64,000 nucleotides of DNA from Loktanella sp. D2R18. Lineage in GTDB: Bacteria > Pseudomonadota > Alphaproteobacteria > Rhodobacterales > Rhodobacteraceae. The number at the start of each line of letters is the position of its first letter. Within the stretch, counting starts at the first letter, position 1. Where the stretch lies: assembly GCF_003318235.1 (NCBI RefSeq), contig NZ_QOCG01000030.1, forward strand, positions 310,001 through 374,000, in the 5' to 3' direction. Under the pieces are notes generated by a model, which searched no databases, had not been told where the DNA came from, and saw nothing but the letters and a program-made list of their open reading frames with translations. A program made the position numbers and the translations under genes. Shown piece after piece: positions 47,909 through 56,309 of the stretch.

Positions 47909-48745
47909 ATGAATAATCTCTTAGTTGCCCTTTTCCTTGTTTGCACCTTTGGCACTGCTGCGCAGGCCCAAACTGAAGTTGTTACGCGCGCACCCGGCCT
48001 CGAGTTTGTAACCAAAACCCGGATTCCGGGCGCCGATGAAACCATGATGTCGCTTTGCTATGTCACAGATGATTTGGTCGTTTTCGGCATTGTCTTAACC
48101 AGCGATGTGCAGGGGTATGCGTTGGCCAGCGACGGCTGCGAAACCAGCTATGACCAGCTTTATTCCGAAGACAAGATAGTCGCGGCGCAGGCCCTAGGCC
48201 TTATTCCCGCTGAGATAAACCCGGTAGCGGGCAATGATTGGAAACATAAGCTAGGCATTTATGGGCTTTTGCTTTCGGGGTGTTTAGGGCTGATCGCGGT
48301 GATCATCCGCCGTGTCAAATCCCTGCTTGGCTATGACCTGCGCGGGCCAATGCGCAAGAAAGCCGCCCTTCGGATTTTGTCTGCGATGTGCCACATGGCG
48401 AAATGCGATGGCATCGTGGATTCGATTGAACTCACACATATCCGCAAAACCATTCGTCGCCTGACCGGGCGGAATTACCCGACCTCAGAGGTAATCCAAA
48501 TGGTTGATTCGATTGATATGTCGGCGGGCCTAGACGAACATCACTTTATCGCCTTTGGCAAAGGTTTACGCGATCGTGAAAAAGATTTGATGATGCAGGG
48601 CATTTTGTCAGTCGCCATCGCGAGCGGACGCTTGATCCCAGTGGAACATGCCTTTGCAACGGAATTGGCCTATGGGCTGGGCATCCCCGGCGAGGATTTT
48701 CGCCGCCTGCTAGATCTCGTCTATGCATCCGAAGATGCCGCTTAG
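47909..48745 (+). CDS. Membrane protein with signal peptide and C-terminal TerB-like domain
   Basis: A 278-residue protein with an N-terminal signal sequence (MNNLLVALFLVCTFGTAAQAQ), a roughly 90-residue periplasmic region with two Cys, one membrane helix (LGIYGLLLSGCLGLIAVII) and a cytoplasmic helical domain. The helical domain resembles TerB/DjlA-type (AALRILSAMCHMAKCDGIVDSIELTHI, residues about 155-265). TerB domains occur in tellurite-resistance and envelope-stress systems, and no other ter gene is near. The ATG at 47909 gives the signal peptide. It is convergent with gntR, overlapping it by 4 bp. Confidence 0.72.
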   Translation: MNNLLVALFLVCTFGTAAQAQTEVVTRAPGLEFVTKTRIPGADETMMSLCYVTDDLVVFGIVLTSDVQGYALASDGCETSYDQLYSEDKIVAAQALGLIPAEINPVAGNDWKHKLGIYGLLLSGCLGLIAVIIRRVKSLLGYDLRGPMRKKAALRILSAMCHMAKCDGIVDSIELTHIRKTIRRLTGRNYPTSEVIQMVDSIDMSAGLDEHHFIAFGKGLRDREKDLMMQGILSVAIASGRLIPVEHAFATELAYGLGIPGEDFRRLLDLVYASEDAA

Positions 48746-49389
48746 GTCTTAAGCATCCGCAAACCCTGCGTCGCATCCGTGCGCACCGCGAGCCGCAAGC
48801 CCGGTTCATCCCCTGCCTTCAACGCTGCCAAAATCAGCTTGTGATGATAAGGGGGCTCTGTCCGGTTCAGCCGCCCATAAAGTGCGCGCATTGTCGGCCC
48901 CAACTGCAACCAAACTGTTTCCGTCATCGCCAACATCGCGGGCGCCTGCGCGCGCAGGTAAAGTGTGCGGTGGAATTCAAGGTTCATCCGAATATAGCCA
49001 GACGAATCGTGGCGCGCGATCATATGGCTCACGCCGTTGTTGATGGATTCAAGCCGGTCGATCAGCGCAAAATGGGCACGCGGCAAGGCACGCGACGCCA
49101 GTTCTGGCTCAAGTAACGCCCGCAATGTCGCAAGCTCTTCGATCCGGTCGTTGGATAGGGCCGGTGTCGACACGCGCCCCGAAGACGAAAGAAACAAGGC
49201 CCCTTCCGCCACAAGTCGGCGCACGGCTTCGCGCGCGGGGGTCATCGAAACATCGTAGTCATGCCCAATCCCGCGCAGGGTCAACGCCTCACCGGGGGCG
49301 ATTTCACCGTGCATGATGCGCGTGCGCAACGCACGGTAAACCCGTTCATGGGCGGCAATCGTTGGATCAGTGGGGCGCGGTTGGATCAT
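48742..49389 (-). CDS. GntR-family regulator with FCD (FadR C-terminal) domain
   Basis: A 215-residue transcription factor. The N-terminal winged helix-turn-helix (about residues 12-80; IMHGEIAPGEALTLRGIG, SMTPAREAVRRLVAEG) is typical GntR. The C-terminal all-helical FCD domain has LEFHRTLYLRAQAP and HHKLILAALKAGD with the metal/ligand-binding His. A copy of TGTGATCACA lies 11-20 bp upstream of its ATG, and pairs of the same site precede sdh and suc. I infer that it senses a carbon metabolite and controls these operons and itself. From memory it resembles AkgR, a GntR-type regulator of TCA genes in R. sphaeroides. That identity is not verified. Confidence 0.88.
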   Translation of the reverse strand: MIQPRPTDPTIAAHERVYRALRTRIMHGEIAPGEALTLRGIGHDYDVSMTPAREAVRRLVAEGALFLSSSGRVSTPALSNDRIEELATLRALLEPELASRALPRAHFALIDRLESINNGVSHMIARHDSSGYIRMNLEFHRTLYLRAQAPAMLAMTETVWLQLGPTMRALYGRLNRTEPPYHHKLILAALKAGDEPGLRLAVRTDATQGLRMLKT

Positions 49390-49399
49390 GATTGCAATA

Positions 49400-49409
49400 T
49401 GTGATCACA
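49400..49409 (-). promoter_or_regulatory. Single TGTGATCACA palindrome in front of gntR
   Basis: A perfect match to the 10-bp palindrome found in pairs upstream of sdhC and sucC. It is 11 bp upstream of the gntR start codon, where binding would block transcription or initiation. No second copy exists 21 bp to either side. It suggests autoregulation. Confidence 0.7.
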
Positions 49410-49422
49410 AACAGGTCCGCGG

Positions 49423-50121
49423 TCAATCGTCGAATCGAATACGGTGCAGCTGATCCCCGTTTTCGCGCAGCCAAACCCGGTGAATTTCATAATCCGGGCA
49501 TAACCGCGCCACGACCGCCCAGAACGCGGGCGCATGGTTCATTTCGCGCAAGTGCGCGACCTCATGTGCGGCAACATAGTCCAACACCGCTGGTGGGGCC
49601 ATAATAAGCCGCCACGCATACATCAACGCCCCCGCGCTACTGCAAGACCCCCAACGCGACCGCGTATCGCGTATGGTCAGCCGCGTATAGGCCACCCCCA
49701 GCTGCGCCGCATAAGCGTCAGAGGCGGCAGCCAGCGCATCGCGTGCAAGCACCTTGAGCGCGGCTTGCAGGGCGCTCTCGTTCAGCTTGACCCCGTTTGG
49801 TACCAATACTGCATCGTCTTTGATCTGCAAACGTGGCACATCCGCATGGCGGACGGGCAATTCTTGGCCGCGCAACAACAAGGTTCCTCCGACAGCGACG
49901 CGCACCACTGGGCCGAGTTGTGCAAGGTGCCCGCGTAGCCAATCTTCTTGCGCGCGCAAGAATGCAAAGGCCTCGCGGTCGGGGGTGCGCGGCGGCATTG
50001 TTAGCGTCACACGCCCGTCCAGACGGGACACACGCAATGATAGCCGCCGCGACCGCGCAGAACGCCGCAAATCCACCTCAATAGAGGGGTTGCCTTCAAG
50101 CTTATGACGCACCATATCCAA
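49423..50121 (-). CDS. YgjP-like (DUF45) metallopeptidase
   Basis: A 232-residue protein of the YgjP/DUF45 family, related to SprT/M48 zinc peptidases. The zinc-binding helix is His186-Glu187-x-x-His190 in AAHEVAHLREMNH, with a further His196. The RDTRSRWGSCSSAGALMYAWRL block before it is the family signature. It is probably cytoplasmic, with no signal peptide. Its substrate is unknown. In other bacteria it often neighbours type I restriction genes, but not here. Confidence 0.87.
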   Translation of the reverse strand: MDMVRHKLEGNPSIEVDLRRSARSRRLSLRVSRLDGRVTLTMPPRTPDREAFAFLRAQEDWLRGHLAQLGPVVRVAVGGTLLLRGQELPVRHADVPRLQIKDDAVLVPNGVKLNESALQAALKVLARDALAAASDAYAAQLGVAYTRLTIRDTRSRWGSCSSAGALMYAWRLIMAPPAVLDYVAAHEVAHLREMNHAPAFWAVVARLCPDYEIHRVWLRENGDQLHRIRFDD

Positions 50122-50224
50122 CTACTCATGATTTATGTGTCAAAGGCTTTGACACGCCTGCCTGCTTATGGCAGTTGGCACCGATCACCCGCAAGGGTTA
50201 GACAAGAATTTGAAGGGATAGCCT

Positions 50225-50551
50225 ATGCCTAAGGAAGAATGGGGCACAAAGCGTGTTTGCCCTGAAACCGGCAAACGCTTTTACGACCTGAACGCGACAC
50301 CAATCATTAGCCCCTACACCGGCAATGAAGTTGCTGTCGATACGTCCAAAACCCGGACCATGGTCGCAGACGCCGAAGACGCGCAGTCCAAGAAAGCCAA
50401 AGAAGCCGATGAAACGGATGATCTGGTGCTCGATGACGATGACGATACAGATGACGTAGATCTTGGCGATGACGTGCTTGAAGACGACGATGACGAAGAT
50501 ACAGTGTCATTGGACGAACTGGCTGACGTCGCCACAAACGACGACGATTAA
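50225..50551 (+). CDS. TIGR02300-family acidic protein
   Basis: A 108-residue protein with a conserved N-terminus (WGTKRVCPETGKRFYDLNATPIISPYTG, a small Cys-containing zinc-ribbon-like start with one Cys) and a very acidic C-terminal half made mostly of Asp and Glu. This pattern is the TIGR02300 family of alphaproteobacteria. Function is unknown. GAAGGGA precedes the ATG. It stands just upstream of a tRNA gene, an order I recall from other Rhodobacterales. Confidence 0.88.
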   Translation: MPKEEWGTKRVCPETGKRFYDLNATPIISPYTGNEVAVDTSKTRTMVADAEDAQSKKAKEADETDDLVLDDDDDTDDVDLGDDVLEDDDDEDTVSLDELADVATNDDD

Positions 50552-50653
50552 TTTTCTAACTCCGGGCGCGATTTTCTCTTGATTTCGCCCGGTCCGCTGC
50601 ATAGACAGCACCTCGCAACGGATGTTGCACCCGATGACTATAGTCATCACGAT

Positions 50654-50729
50654 GGGGCCTTAGCTCAGCTGGGAGAGCGCCTGCATGGCATGCAGGAGGT
50701 CAGCGGTTCGATCCCGCTAGGCTCCACCA
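50654..50729 (+). tRNA. tRNA-Ala (anticodon GGC)
   Basis: A 76-nt cloverleaf with acceptor stem GGGGCCT/AGGCTCC (one G-U), D-loop AGCTCAGCTGGGAGAGC, anticodon stem CCTGC/GCAGG around the loop ATGGCAT, giving anticodon GGC, and a T-loop GTTCGATCC. CCA is encoded. It reads GCC/GCU alanine codons. Confidence 0.97.
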
Positions 50730-51044
50730 ATACTGAAATGCTCAGCACCCCATATTCGCTCCTCTATGGCAGCATAAATCTACCTTTCGACTCACCAAAA
50801 CCATTCGCGGTCATTGGCGTGGGATGCAGCGAATGTCAGCTATGAGCTCTCTTTACCGATTTTCTGCAATGCAGCTAATGTCCGCTATCGTTGGTCAATC
50901 AAAAAGGTCCCAGAACAACATAGGTTTTGGAGTGATCACAGGAGCCTTTTATTCAGGCCCGTGAACGCCTAATATGTGAAATCAATCAGCTTCTGACGCT
51001 AAACTTTACTTATGATAAAACCGAACACGGGACGTCAATTTTTT
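50730..51044. other. Intergenic region after tRNA-Ala
   Basis: No gene is seen. It contains two near-copies of a 17-nt word, GCAGCGAATGTCAGCTA near 50826 and GCAGCTAATGTCCGCTA near 50872. It also contains GTGATCACA at 50932-50940, one base short of the TCA operator and without a partner. Composition is AT-richer than the flanks. Confidence 0.4.
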
Positions 51045-51452
51045 ATGCAAAAGACTATCATGATTGGATTTGCGTTTGTAACCATAGGGCTTGGAGCGGC
51101 GTCATGTTCAGCTACATCGAGCCTCCTGGGGTGTTCCAATCCGACTGGCTATTGTGGCCGAAGCAGCAACCCAAACCCTGAACGTATTGGGGGGCCCTCT
51201 TGGTTTCTCTGGGATGCTAATGCTGAGGAACGATTGGCATACTATCATGATAACTGTTCGAGGAACGATCGATTGACGTCGAAACAGGATGTAATGTCGT
51301 GTGCGATTAATGACATTAAGCTGGATGCACATCAGTATTGTGTTCTCTACAATTTGCCTCCGACAAGGCCAAAAGATGCTGCTGAAGAAGCAGAACGAAG
51401 CAGTAACTATGAGCGTTGTAAGCAAAATGTTTTGGCTCAACATAACTGGTGA
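51045..51452 (+). CDS. Small Cys-containing lipoprotein, function unknown
   Basis: A 135-residue protein with a signal peptide and lipobox (LGAASC, Cys at about residue 21). The mature protein has seven further Cys, with a Gly/Asn/Ser-rich region and a helical C-terminal part. I recognise no domain. The ATG at 51045 gives a standard lipoprotein signal, and an in-frame start at 51012 only lengthens the n-region. No strong Shine-Dalgarno is seen. It lies in the sparse region behind the tRNA gene. Confidence 0.55.
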   Translation: MQKTIMIGFAFVTIGLGAASCSATSSLLGCSNPTGYCGRSSNPNPERIGGPSWFLWDANAEERLAYYHDNCSRNDRLTSKQDVMSCAINDIKLDAHQYCVLYNLPPTRPKDAAEEAERSSNYERCKQNVLAQHNW

Positions 51453-51797
51453 ATTTCATTCGATTGAAGGGCGTTCATGGGTTTGAGGCAAATGGCAACT
51501 AAGCCCGCACAGCAGACAGTCGCCAAGCGGGTTACGAACGTCGGCTTTCCGTCGATTATCGAAAGAAGAACTATGCTGCCAAAAAGGAAGGTCGACTGCA
51601 CAACTCGAAGACAGAGCTATTGATTTCATTAGACTTTAAGAGCAAAAAAAGGGGCAACTTTGGATTCCTGATCATCAGGTGGGCTGATGCTCGAAAATGT
51701 TTCGTCCACATACCTAAGCACTGCGGTCGCCCCTAAAGGCGTTGGGTATGTGATGGGAGATTATTAGCGCACGGTTTTGTCGGCTACAGCACGGGTG
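51453..51797. other. Sparse region without a recognised gene
   Basis: No frame here has a good start and a protein-like translation. Several short frames are broken by stops, so it may be decayed coding sequence. GAACGTCGGCTTTCC near 51536 resembles the words in the other sparse gaps. Confidence 0.35.
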
Positions 51798-52082
51798 ATG
51801 GGGACAATAATAACCTTCACGCGAATCCACGTATCTGGCCCTAACGATGGTGTCGACCTAGATTATGTGGCCAACGGGCCTTGGACAGTTGGCGCTGAGT
51901 ATATCCAACGCACTTTGCAAGCTGGTTTCAAAGAGAACCCCAACGCTATTGAGGTCGACTGCGGCATGGTCCAACTCCGTGCTTTCTATACACTAAACTT
52001 TACCCAAAGTTACGATTTGAAACGGGGAACACAACCCGCCCCAAATTCTTATAGTGATTACTTTAGACCACATTTGACTTAA
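51798..52082 (+). CDS. Hypothetical 94-residue protein, possibly a remnant
   Basis: An ATG-started frame beginning MGTIITFTRIHVSGPNDGVD, with internal VANGPWTVGAEYIQRTLQAGF. It has reasonable amino-acid composition but no signal peptide, no recognised domain and no clear ribosome-binding site. The frame is open upstream to a TTG at 51777. It may be the 3' remainder of a larger gene. Confidence 0.4.
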   Translation: MGTIITFTRIHVSGPNDGVDLDYVANGPWTVGAEYIQRTLQAGFKENPNAIEVDCGMVQLRAFYTLNFTQSYDLKRGTQPAPNSYSDYFRPHLT

Positions 52083-52134
52083 TCACCCAAGCCTTGCACA
52101 GTTCCAGTTGTATCGAAACTGAAGAGGGCAATTT

Positions 52135-53109
52135 GTGTCACTTCCTCGCGTATCATTACAGGCTTTAGACGCCTTCGAGCGGGTTGCTCGCACCGGGTCA
52201 ATTCAGGCTGCTGCGGCTGAAATGGCGCTTTCGATTTCGTCTGTTTCGCACCATATCGCGCGGCTAGAAGATCAGATAGGCACGATTTTATTCGACCGCA
52301 CGACCCGGCCCTTTGTCCTAACCCGTGAAGGGCATCAAGCCCTGCAACATTTATCCAAGGGGCTGCACCATATCCGGCAGGCCGCCGATGCGACGGTCAT
52401 TTCTGGACTGTTGCAAGCCCGGTCATTGCGCATCGGTATGATCGACGAATTCGAAAGCAACGTTACACCTGCATTAGCCACGTTTTTGGCCAAAGAAATG
52501 CCGCAAGCGACGCTTTCGATCCGCAACATCCTAAGCCACCAAGCGGGCGATCTTTTGCAAAAAGGCGCGATCGACCTTGCGGTGGTCGCCGAAAGCGATG
52601 ATGCTGCGATGGGTGTCACACGCCTGTGTCTTATGCGTGATCCTTTTGTGTTGGCCTTGCCTGACAGGCAAAATGATGCACCTGCGGATATTGTCCGGGG
52701 GCGCGCGCAGTTGGATTTTCTACGTTTCAACCCAAGCCACCTGATCGGCAAACAAATCGCCGCACACCTTGCCCGCAATCAGATCGATCTGCCGCGCCGC
52801 TTAGATTTTGACAGCGTGCAATCAATTATGGCGATTATTGCGGGCGGTACCGGTTGGTCGATCATCACGCCTGTCGGTTTTGTACGGTCACAGCGCTTTG
52901 CGCAAAACACCTCATTGCACCCGTTGCCATTGCCCGCATTTTCGCGGCGTATAGCGCTTGTTGCGCGCGATACCATTGATACCCCCACCCGCGAAGCCGT
53001 CGCAACACTGCTGCGTCAAATCATGCGGCGCGAGATCATCCAACCGGCCTGTGCCGCCTACCCTTGGCTGACAGAGCCGCTGGACATCTCGGAACTTAGT
53101 TTCGAATAA
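52135..53109 (+). CDS. LysR-family transcriptional regulator (GcvA-like)
   Basis: A 324-residue LTTR beginning with GTG at 52135, with GAAGAGGG nine bases upstream. The N-terminal HTH (LQALDAFERVARTGSIQAAAAEMALSISSVSHHIARLEDQIG) is of the GcvA-like type. The remainder is a periplasmic-binding-like effector domain. It lies directly upstream of and on the same strand as the dehydrogenase gene, so it is a likely activator of that gene. It is not divergent as many LTTRs are. Confidence 0.92.
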   Translation: MSLPRVSLQALDAFERVARTGSIQAAAAEMALSISSVSHHIARLEDQIGTILFDRTTRPFVLTREGHQALQHLSKGLHHIRQAADATVISGLLQARSLRIGMIDEFESNVTPALATFLAKEMPQATLSIRNILSHQAGDLLQKGAIDLAVVAESDDAAMGVTRLCLMRDPFVLALPDRQNDAPADIVRGRAQLDFLRFNPSHLIGKQIAAHLARNQIDLPRRLDFDSVQSIMAIIAGGTGWSIITPVGFVRSQRFAQNTSLHPLPLPAFSRRIALVARDTIDTPTREAVATLLRQIMRREIIQPACAAYPWLTEPLDISELSFE

Positions 53110-53159
53110 TACGAAACTGTTGTTTCAAGATTGACCTTTTGACCCGTTGCGCTTTGATA
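53098..53159 (+). promoter_or_regulatory. Inverted repeat and promoter between lysR and the dehydrogenase gene
   Basis: AGTTTCG and CGAAACT form a perfect 7-7-7 inverted repeat (53098-53118) that overlaps the lysR stop codon, with a further GTTTC half-site right after it. TTGACC (53131-53136) and TTGATA (53154-53159) with a 17-bp spacer make a candidate promoter. The repeat is centred about 58 bp before the predicted transcription start, close to the usual LTTR recognition site near -65. Confidence 0.6.
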
Positions 53160-53192
53160 GGGGAAATACCCATATATCACGGATAAATCGAC

Positions 53193-55628
53193 ATGAGAGA
53201 CCAAGCACGCGTTGTTGTTATTGGCGGCGGGATCGCCGGCTGTTCTGCCCTGTATCACCTGACCCAGGAAGGCTGGACCGACGTGATGCTCATTGAACGT
53301 GACGAACTCACTTCAGGCACAACCTGGCACTCTGCTGCGCAGGTCACCAACTTCGGCATGACACAAACGATGGTTGGGCTGAAAACGCATTCGATCAACC
53401 TGTATAAAGAGCTGCGCGACGACCCAGAGTATCCAGTCGGTTATAACTACGGCGATGGCGGCATTCGTCTGGCCAACACTGCGGAACAGATGGACGGTTA
53501 TCGACACTTCGCGTCAATGGCCGCAGGCATGGGTGTCGAATTTGAAGTTATCGACGCCGAAGAATGCGCCCGCCGGCACCCGCTCATTTCAACCGACAAC
53601 CTTTTGGGCGGTTTGTGGGACCCAACCGATGGTCACATTGACCCTGCACAGCTCTGTCAGGCATTGGCGCGCCGCGCCCGCCTTGCCGGGGCAGAGGTCA
53701 ACCGCCACACCCCCGTCACCAGCCTGACCCAACACGCCGATAGCACATGGACCGTCCACACGGAAAAGGGCGATGTGAAATGTGAAATCGTGGTGAACGC
53801 GGGCGGCTATCGCTGTAATGAAATCGGCGCGATGATGGGTGTGCAGCACCCTGTTGCCTCGATGGAACACCAGTATTTTCTGACCGAAGACATCCCCGCC
53901 ATCGCTGAGGCTGGTCACCGGATTCCCCTGCTGCGTTGTCCAATTAGCGACTATTACAGCCGCCAAGAAAAAGGCGGGCTTCTACTCGGTTTTTATGAAC
54001 AAGATTGCCAGACATGGGGCATGGATGGGATCGACCCACATTTCACCAATGCCCTGTGCCCTGATGATCTTGAGCGTGTGACCGATGTGCTTGAGGGGGC
54101 GTTTGAACGGATGCCCGCCTTGATGGAAACGGGCATCCGCGAAATCGTCAACGGTCCCATCACCTACACCATCGACGGTGCGCCGCTTGTTGGGCCTATC
54201 CCGGGCAAACGAAATGCGTATTGCATCATTGGTCTGCGTGCGGGGCTAGGTGAAGGCGGTGGCCACGGCTGGCTGCTCGCCCAGCAGATCGTGCACGGCG
54301 AAGCCCAATATGACACTTGGGTCATTGATCCGCGCCGCTTTACCGGTCACGCGACAGTTGAGCTCACCGCGCTCAAAGCGATCGAAGATTACCAAAACGA
54401 ATTCCGCTTTCACTTCCCGCATGAACATCGCCCCGCCGGGCGCCCGATGAAAACGACGCCATTGACCACAGTACTCGTGGCGGAAGGTGCCGAGATGGGC
54501 ACTGTCAACGGATGGGAGCGCGTCGACTACATCAAGCCGACCCCTGATTTTAAAGAAACGCTCGGATTTCGCTTTAACGAGGTGCATGATGTCGTCGCGG
54601 CAGAGGTCAAAGCCGTTTCAACCGGCGTGGGCATGACCGAAGTCTCTGGCTTCAACCGTTTTGAACTGACGGGCCGTGACGTGCATAGCTTCCTTGACCG
54701 CATGTTCTGTGGCACCGTCACAAAACGAGCGGGCCGTGTTGGGCTTGGGTATCTTCTGAACGACCATGGCCTGCTGAAGGGCGAGGCCACAGTGGCCAAC
54801 CTGCCCGCCTCTGACCGTGGTCCAGAACGGGTGTGGTATGGTTCTGCCGCCGCGTCTGAATTCCACGATATGGATTGGTTGCAAAGCCATCTACGCGCCG
54901 ATGAAGATGTCACCATTACATCCCTCACCAACAGCCAGACTATTCTTGTGCTGGCGGGGCCAAAAGCGCGTGATGTTCTTGCTGCGGCGTCACGTGGTGA
55001 CTGGTCCCGCGAGGCGTTCCCTTGGCTGTCGGTCCGTGAAACCCATATAGGGATCGCCCCTGCCACGGTGCTCGGCGTGAGTTTTTCGGGCGAACTTGCC
55101 TATGAAATCCACGTGCCGAATGAAAACCTACATGCCGCCTATGCCGCATTGCGCAAAGCAGGTCAGGCGCATGATCTGCGTCTCTTTGGTGCGCGGGCGG
55201 TCGATTCTATGCGCGTCGAAAAAGGGTTCTTGCACTGGAAAGCCGATATCCTGACCGAATTCGACCCTTTCGAGACGGCGCTGGATCGGTTTGTCAAACT
55301 CGACAAAGGTGACTTTATTGGCAAGGCAGCTTTGCTCAAACGCTTTAAAAACGGGCCGCAGGTTAAACTGGTTACACTGGCGATCGACACCGAAGATGCC
55401 CCCGCCCATGGCGGCGCGTCCGTCTGGTACGATGGGGCAATTGTCGGCACTGTCACATCAGGTGACTGGGGGCATCGCACGGGACTCAATTTGGCCTATG
55501 CCTTTGTGAACCCCGATCTGGCGCAGGTCGATACCGCGCTGACGGTTGACGTCATCGGCGCACCGGTGAGCGCCCGCGTGATTGCAACAGGCCCTTATGA
55601 TCCAAGCTACGCGCGTATGCGGGCTTAA
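53193..55628 (+). CDS. FAD-dependent dimethylglycine/sarcosine-dehydrogenase-like protein with GcvT domains
   Basis: An 811-residue two-part enzyme. Residues 1-390 are a DAO-type FAD oxidoreductase (VVVIGGGIAGCSALYHL; TSGTTWHSAAQ, whose His is the covalent FAD site in this family). After an FAO_M-like linker, residues about 440-800 are aminomethyltransferase (GcvT) N- and C-domains, which bind tetrahydrofolate. It should oxidatively demethylate an N-methylated amine such as dimethylglycine or sarcosine and pass the one-carbon unit to folate. Which amine is not certain. It sits behind its probable LysR regulator. Confidence 0.88.
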   Translation: MRDQARVVVIGGGIAGCSALYHLTQEGWTDVMLIERDELTSGTTWHSAAQVTNFGMTQTMVGLKTHSINLYKELRDDPEYPVGYNYGDGGIRLANTAEQMDGYRHFASMAAGMGVEFEVIDAEECARRHPLISTDNLLGGLWDPTDGHIDPAQLCQALARRARLAGAEVNRHTPVTSLTQHADSTWTVHTEKGDVKCEIVVNAGGYRCNEIGAMMGVQHPVASMEHQYFLTEDIPAIAEAGHRIPLLRCPISDYYSRQEKGGLLLGFYEQDCQTWGMDGIDPHFTNALCPDDLERVTDVLEGAFERMPALMETGIREIVNGPITYTIDGAPLVGPIPGKRNAYCIIGLRAGLGEGGGHGWLLAQQIVHGEAQYDTWVIDPRRFTGHATVELTALKAIEDYQNEFRFHFPHEHRPAGRPMKTTPLTTVLVAEGAEMGTVNGWERVDYIKPTPDFKETLGFRFNEVHDVVAAEVKAVSTGVGMTEVSGFNRFELTGRDVHSFLDRMFCGTVTKRAGRVGLGYLLNDHGLLKGEATVANLPASDRGPERVWYGSAAASEFHDMDWLQSHLRADEDVTITSLTNSQTILVLAGPKARDVLAAASRGDWSREAFPWLSVRETHIGIAPATVLGVSFSGELAYEIHVPNENLHAAYAALRKAGQAHDLRLFGARAVDSMRVEKGFLHWKADILTEFDPFETALDRFVKLDKGDFIGKAALLKRFKNGPQVKLVTLAIDTEDAPAHGGASVWYDGAIVGTVTSGDWGHRTGLNLAYAFVNPDLAQVDTALTVDVIGAPVSARVIATGPYDPSYARMRA

Positions 55629-56287
55629 TCGACGGAGGCTGCGATCAATTCCATAACCGATGGTCCGATATCTGCAACGATCAACCCCACACCAGTGGGG
55701 TTGGGATGCAGCCCATCTGACTGCACAAATTCGGCCAACGCCGCGGGGGTATCAACCACCGCGCGGATCCCCGCCAAAAAATCAGGGTAAAGCGGAACAT
55801 CGTATTTTGCCGCGAGCGTCACATAGTTTTGCTCAAACGCTGCCTCATATTCCGCACCATAGTTCGCCCCCACATCAAGCCCAACCAGCAACATGCCAAC
55901 GCCCGCAGCTTGCCCAGCGGCCAAGATCGTATCCAGATTTTCAAAACTCACTGCGGGGTCAATGCCGCGCAAATAATCATTCCCACCAAGCGCGACGATC
56001 ATCGCATCAACATCCGGTGTTAAGGTCCAATCCACCCGACTGCGCCCGCCCGCCGTGGTATCCCCAGACACGCCAGCATTGATCATCCGGGCATCCACCC
56101 CCTGCCCGTCCAGCCACGCCTGTAGCTGCGGCACAAAGCCATCATCTTGCTGCAATCCATACCCTGCAGTCAGACTATCCCCGAGTGCCGCGATTGTGAC
56201 GGTTTGGGCCTGAACAGAACTTGTTGTTAGCAAAACAGCAGTAGTAAGGTTGCGAAATGCGCCGCGCGCGCCATATCCAAAAGACAT
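55625..56287 (-). CDS. tesA: Arylesterase / TesA-like SGNH hydrolase
   Basis: A 220-residue secreted SGNH/GDSL hydrolase with a signal peptide ending SVQAQ. It has block I ALGDSLTAGYGL with the nucleophile Ser, the Gly block ARMINAGVSGDTTAGG, block III VALGGNDYLRG and block V SDGLHPNPTGVGL with the Asp-His pair. It is probably a periplasmic thioesterase, lysophospholipase or arylesterase like E. coli TesA. ATG at 56287 or, with AGGG upstream, at 56311 is the start. A longer frame to 56722 is only the reverse shadow of ybbA. It is divergent from ybbA, an arrangement shared with E. coli. Confidence 0.88.
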   Translation of the reverse strand: MSFGYGARGAFRNLTTAVLLTTSSVQAQTVTIAALGDSLTAGYGLQQDDGFVPQLQAWLDGQGVDARMINAGVSGDTTAGGRSRVDWTLTPDVDAMIVALGGNDYLRGIDPAVSFENLDTILAAGQAAGVGMLLVGLDVGANYGAEYEAAFEQNYVTLAAKYDVPLYPDFLAGIRAVVDTPAALAEFVQSDGLHPNPTGVGLIVADIGPSVMELIAASVD

Positions 56288-56309
56288 GATCTGACCAAAG
56301 GCCCCACGC

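Noticed and set aside
50579-50845. 88-codon open frame across the tRNA-Ala region
   Set aside because: It covers the whole tRNA gene, so it is not a protein gene.
50932-50940. GTGATCACA behind the tRNA gene as another operator
   Set aside because: One base short of the 10-bp palindrome, single, and not upstream of a metabolic gene. Probably chance.
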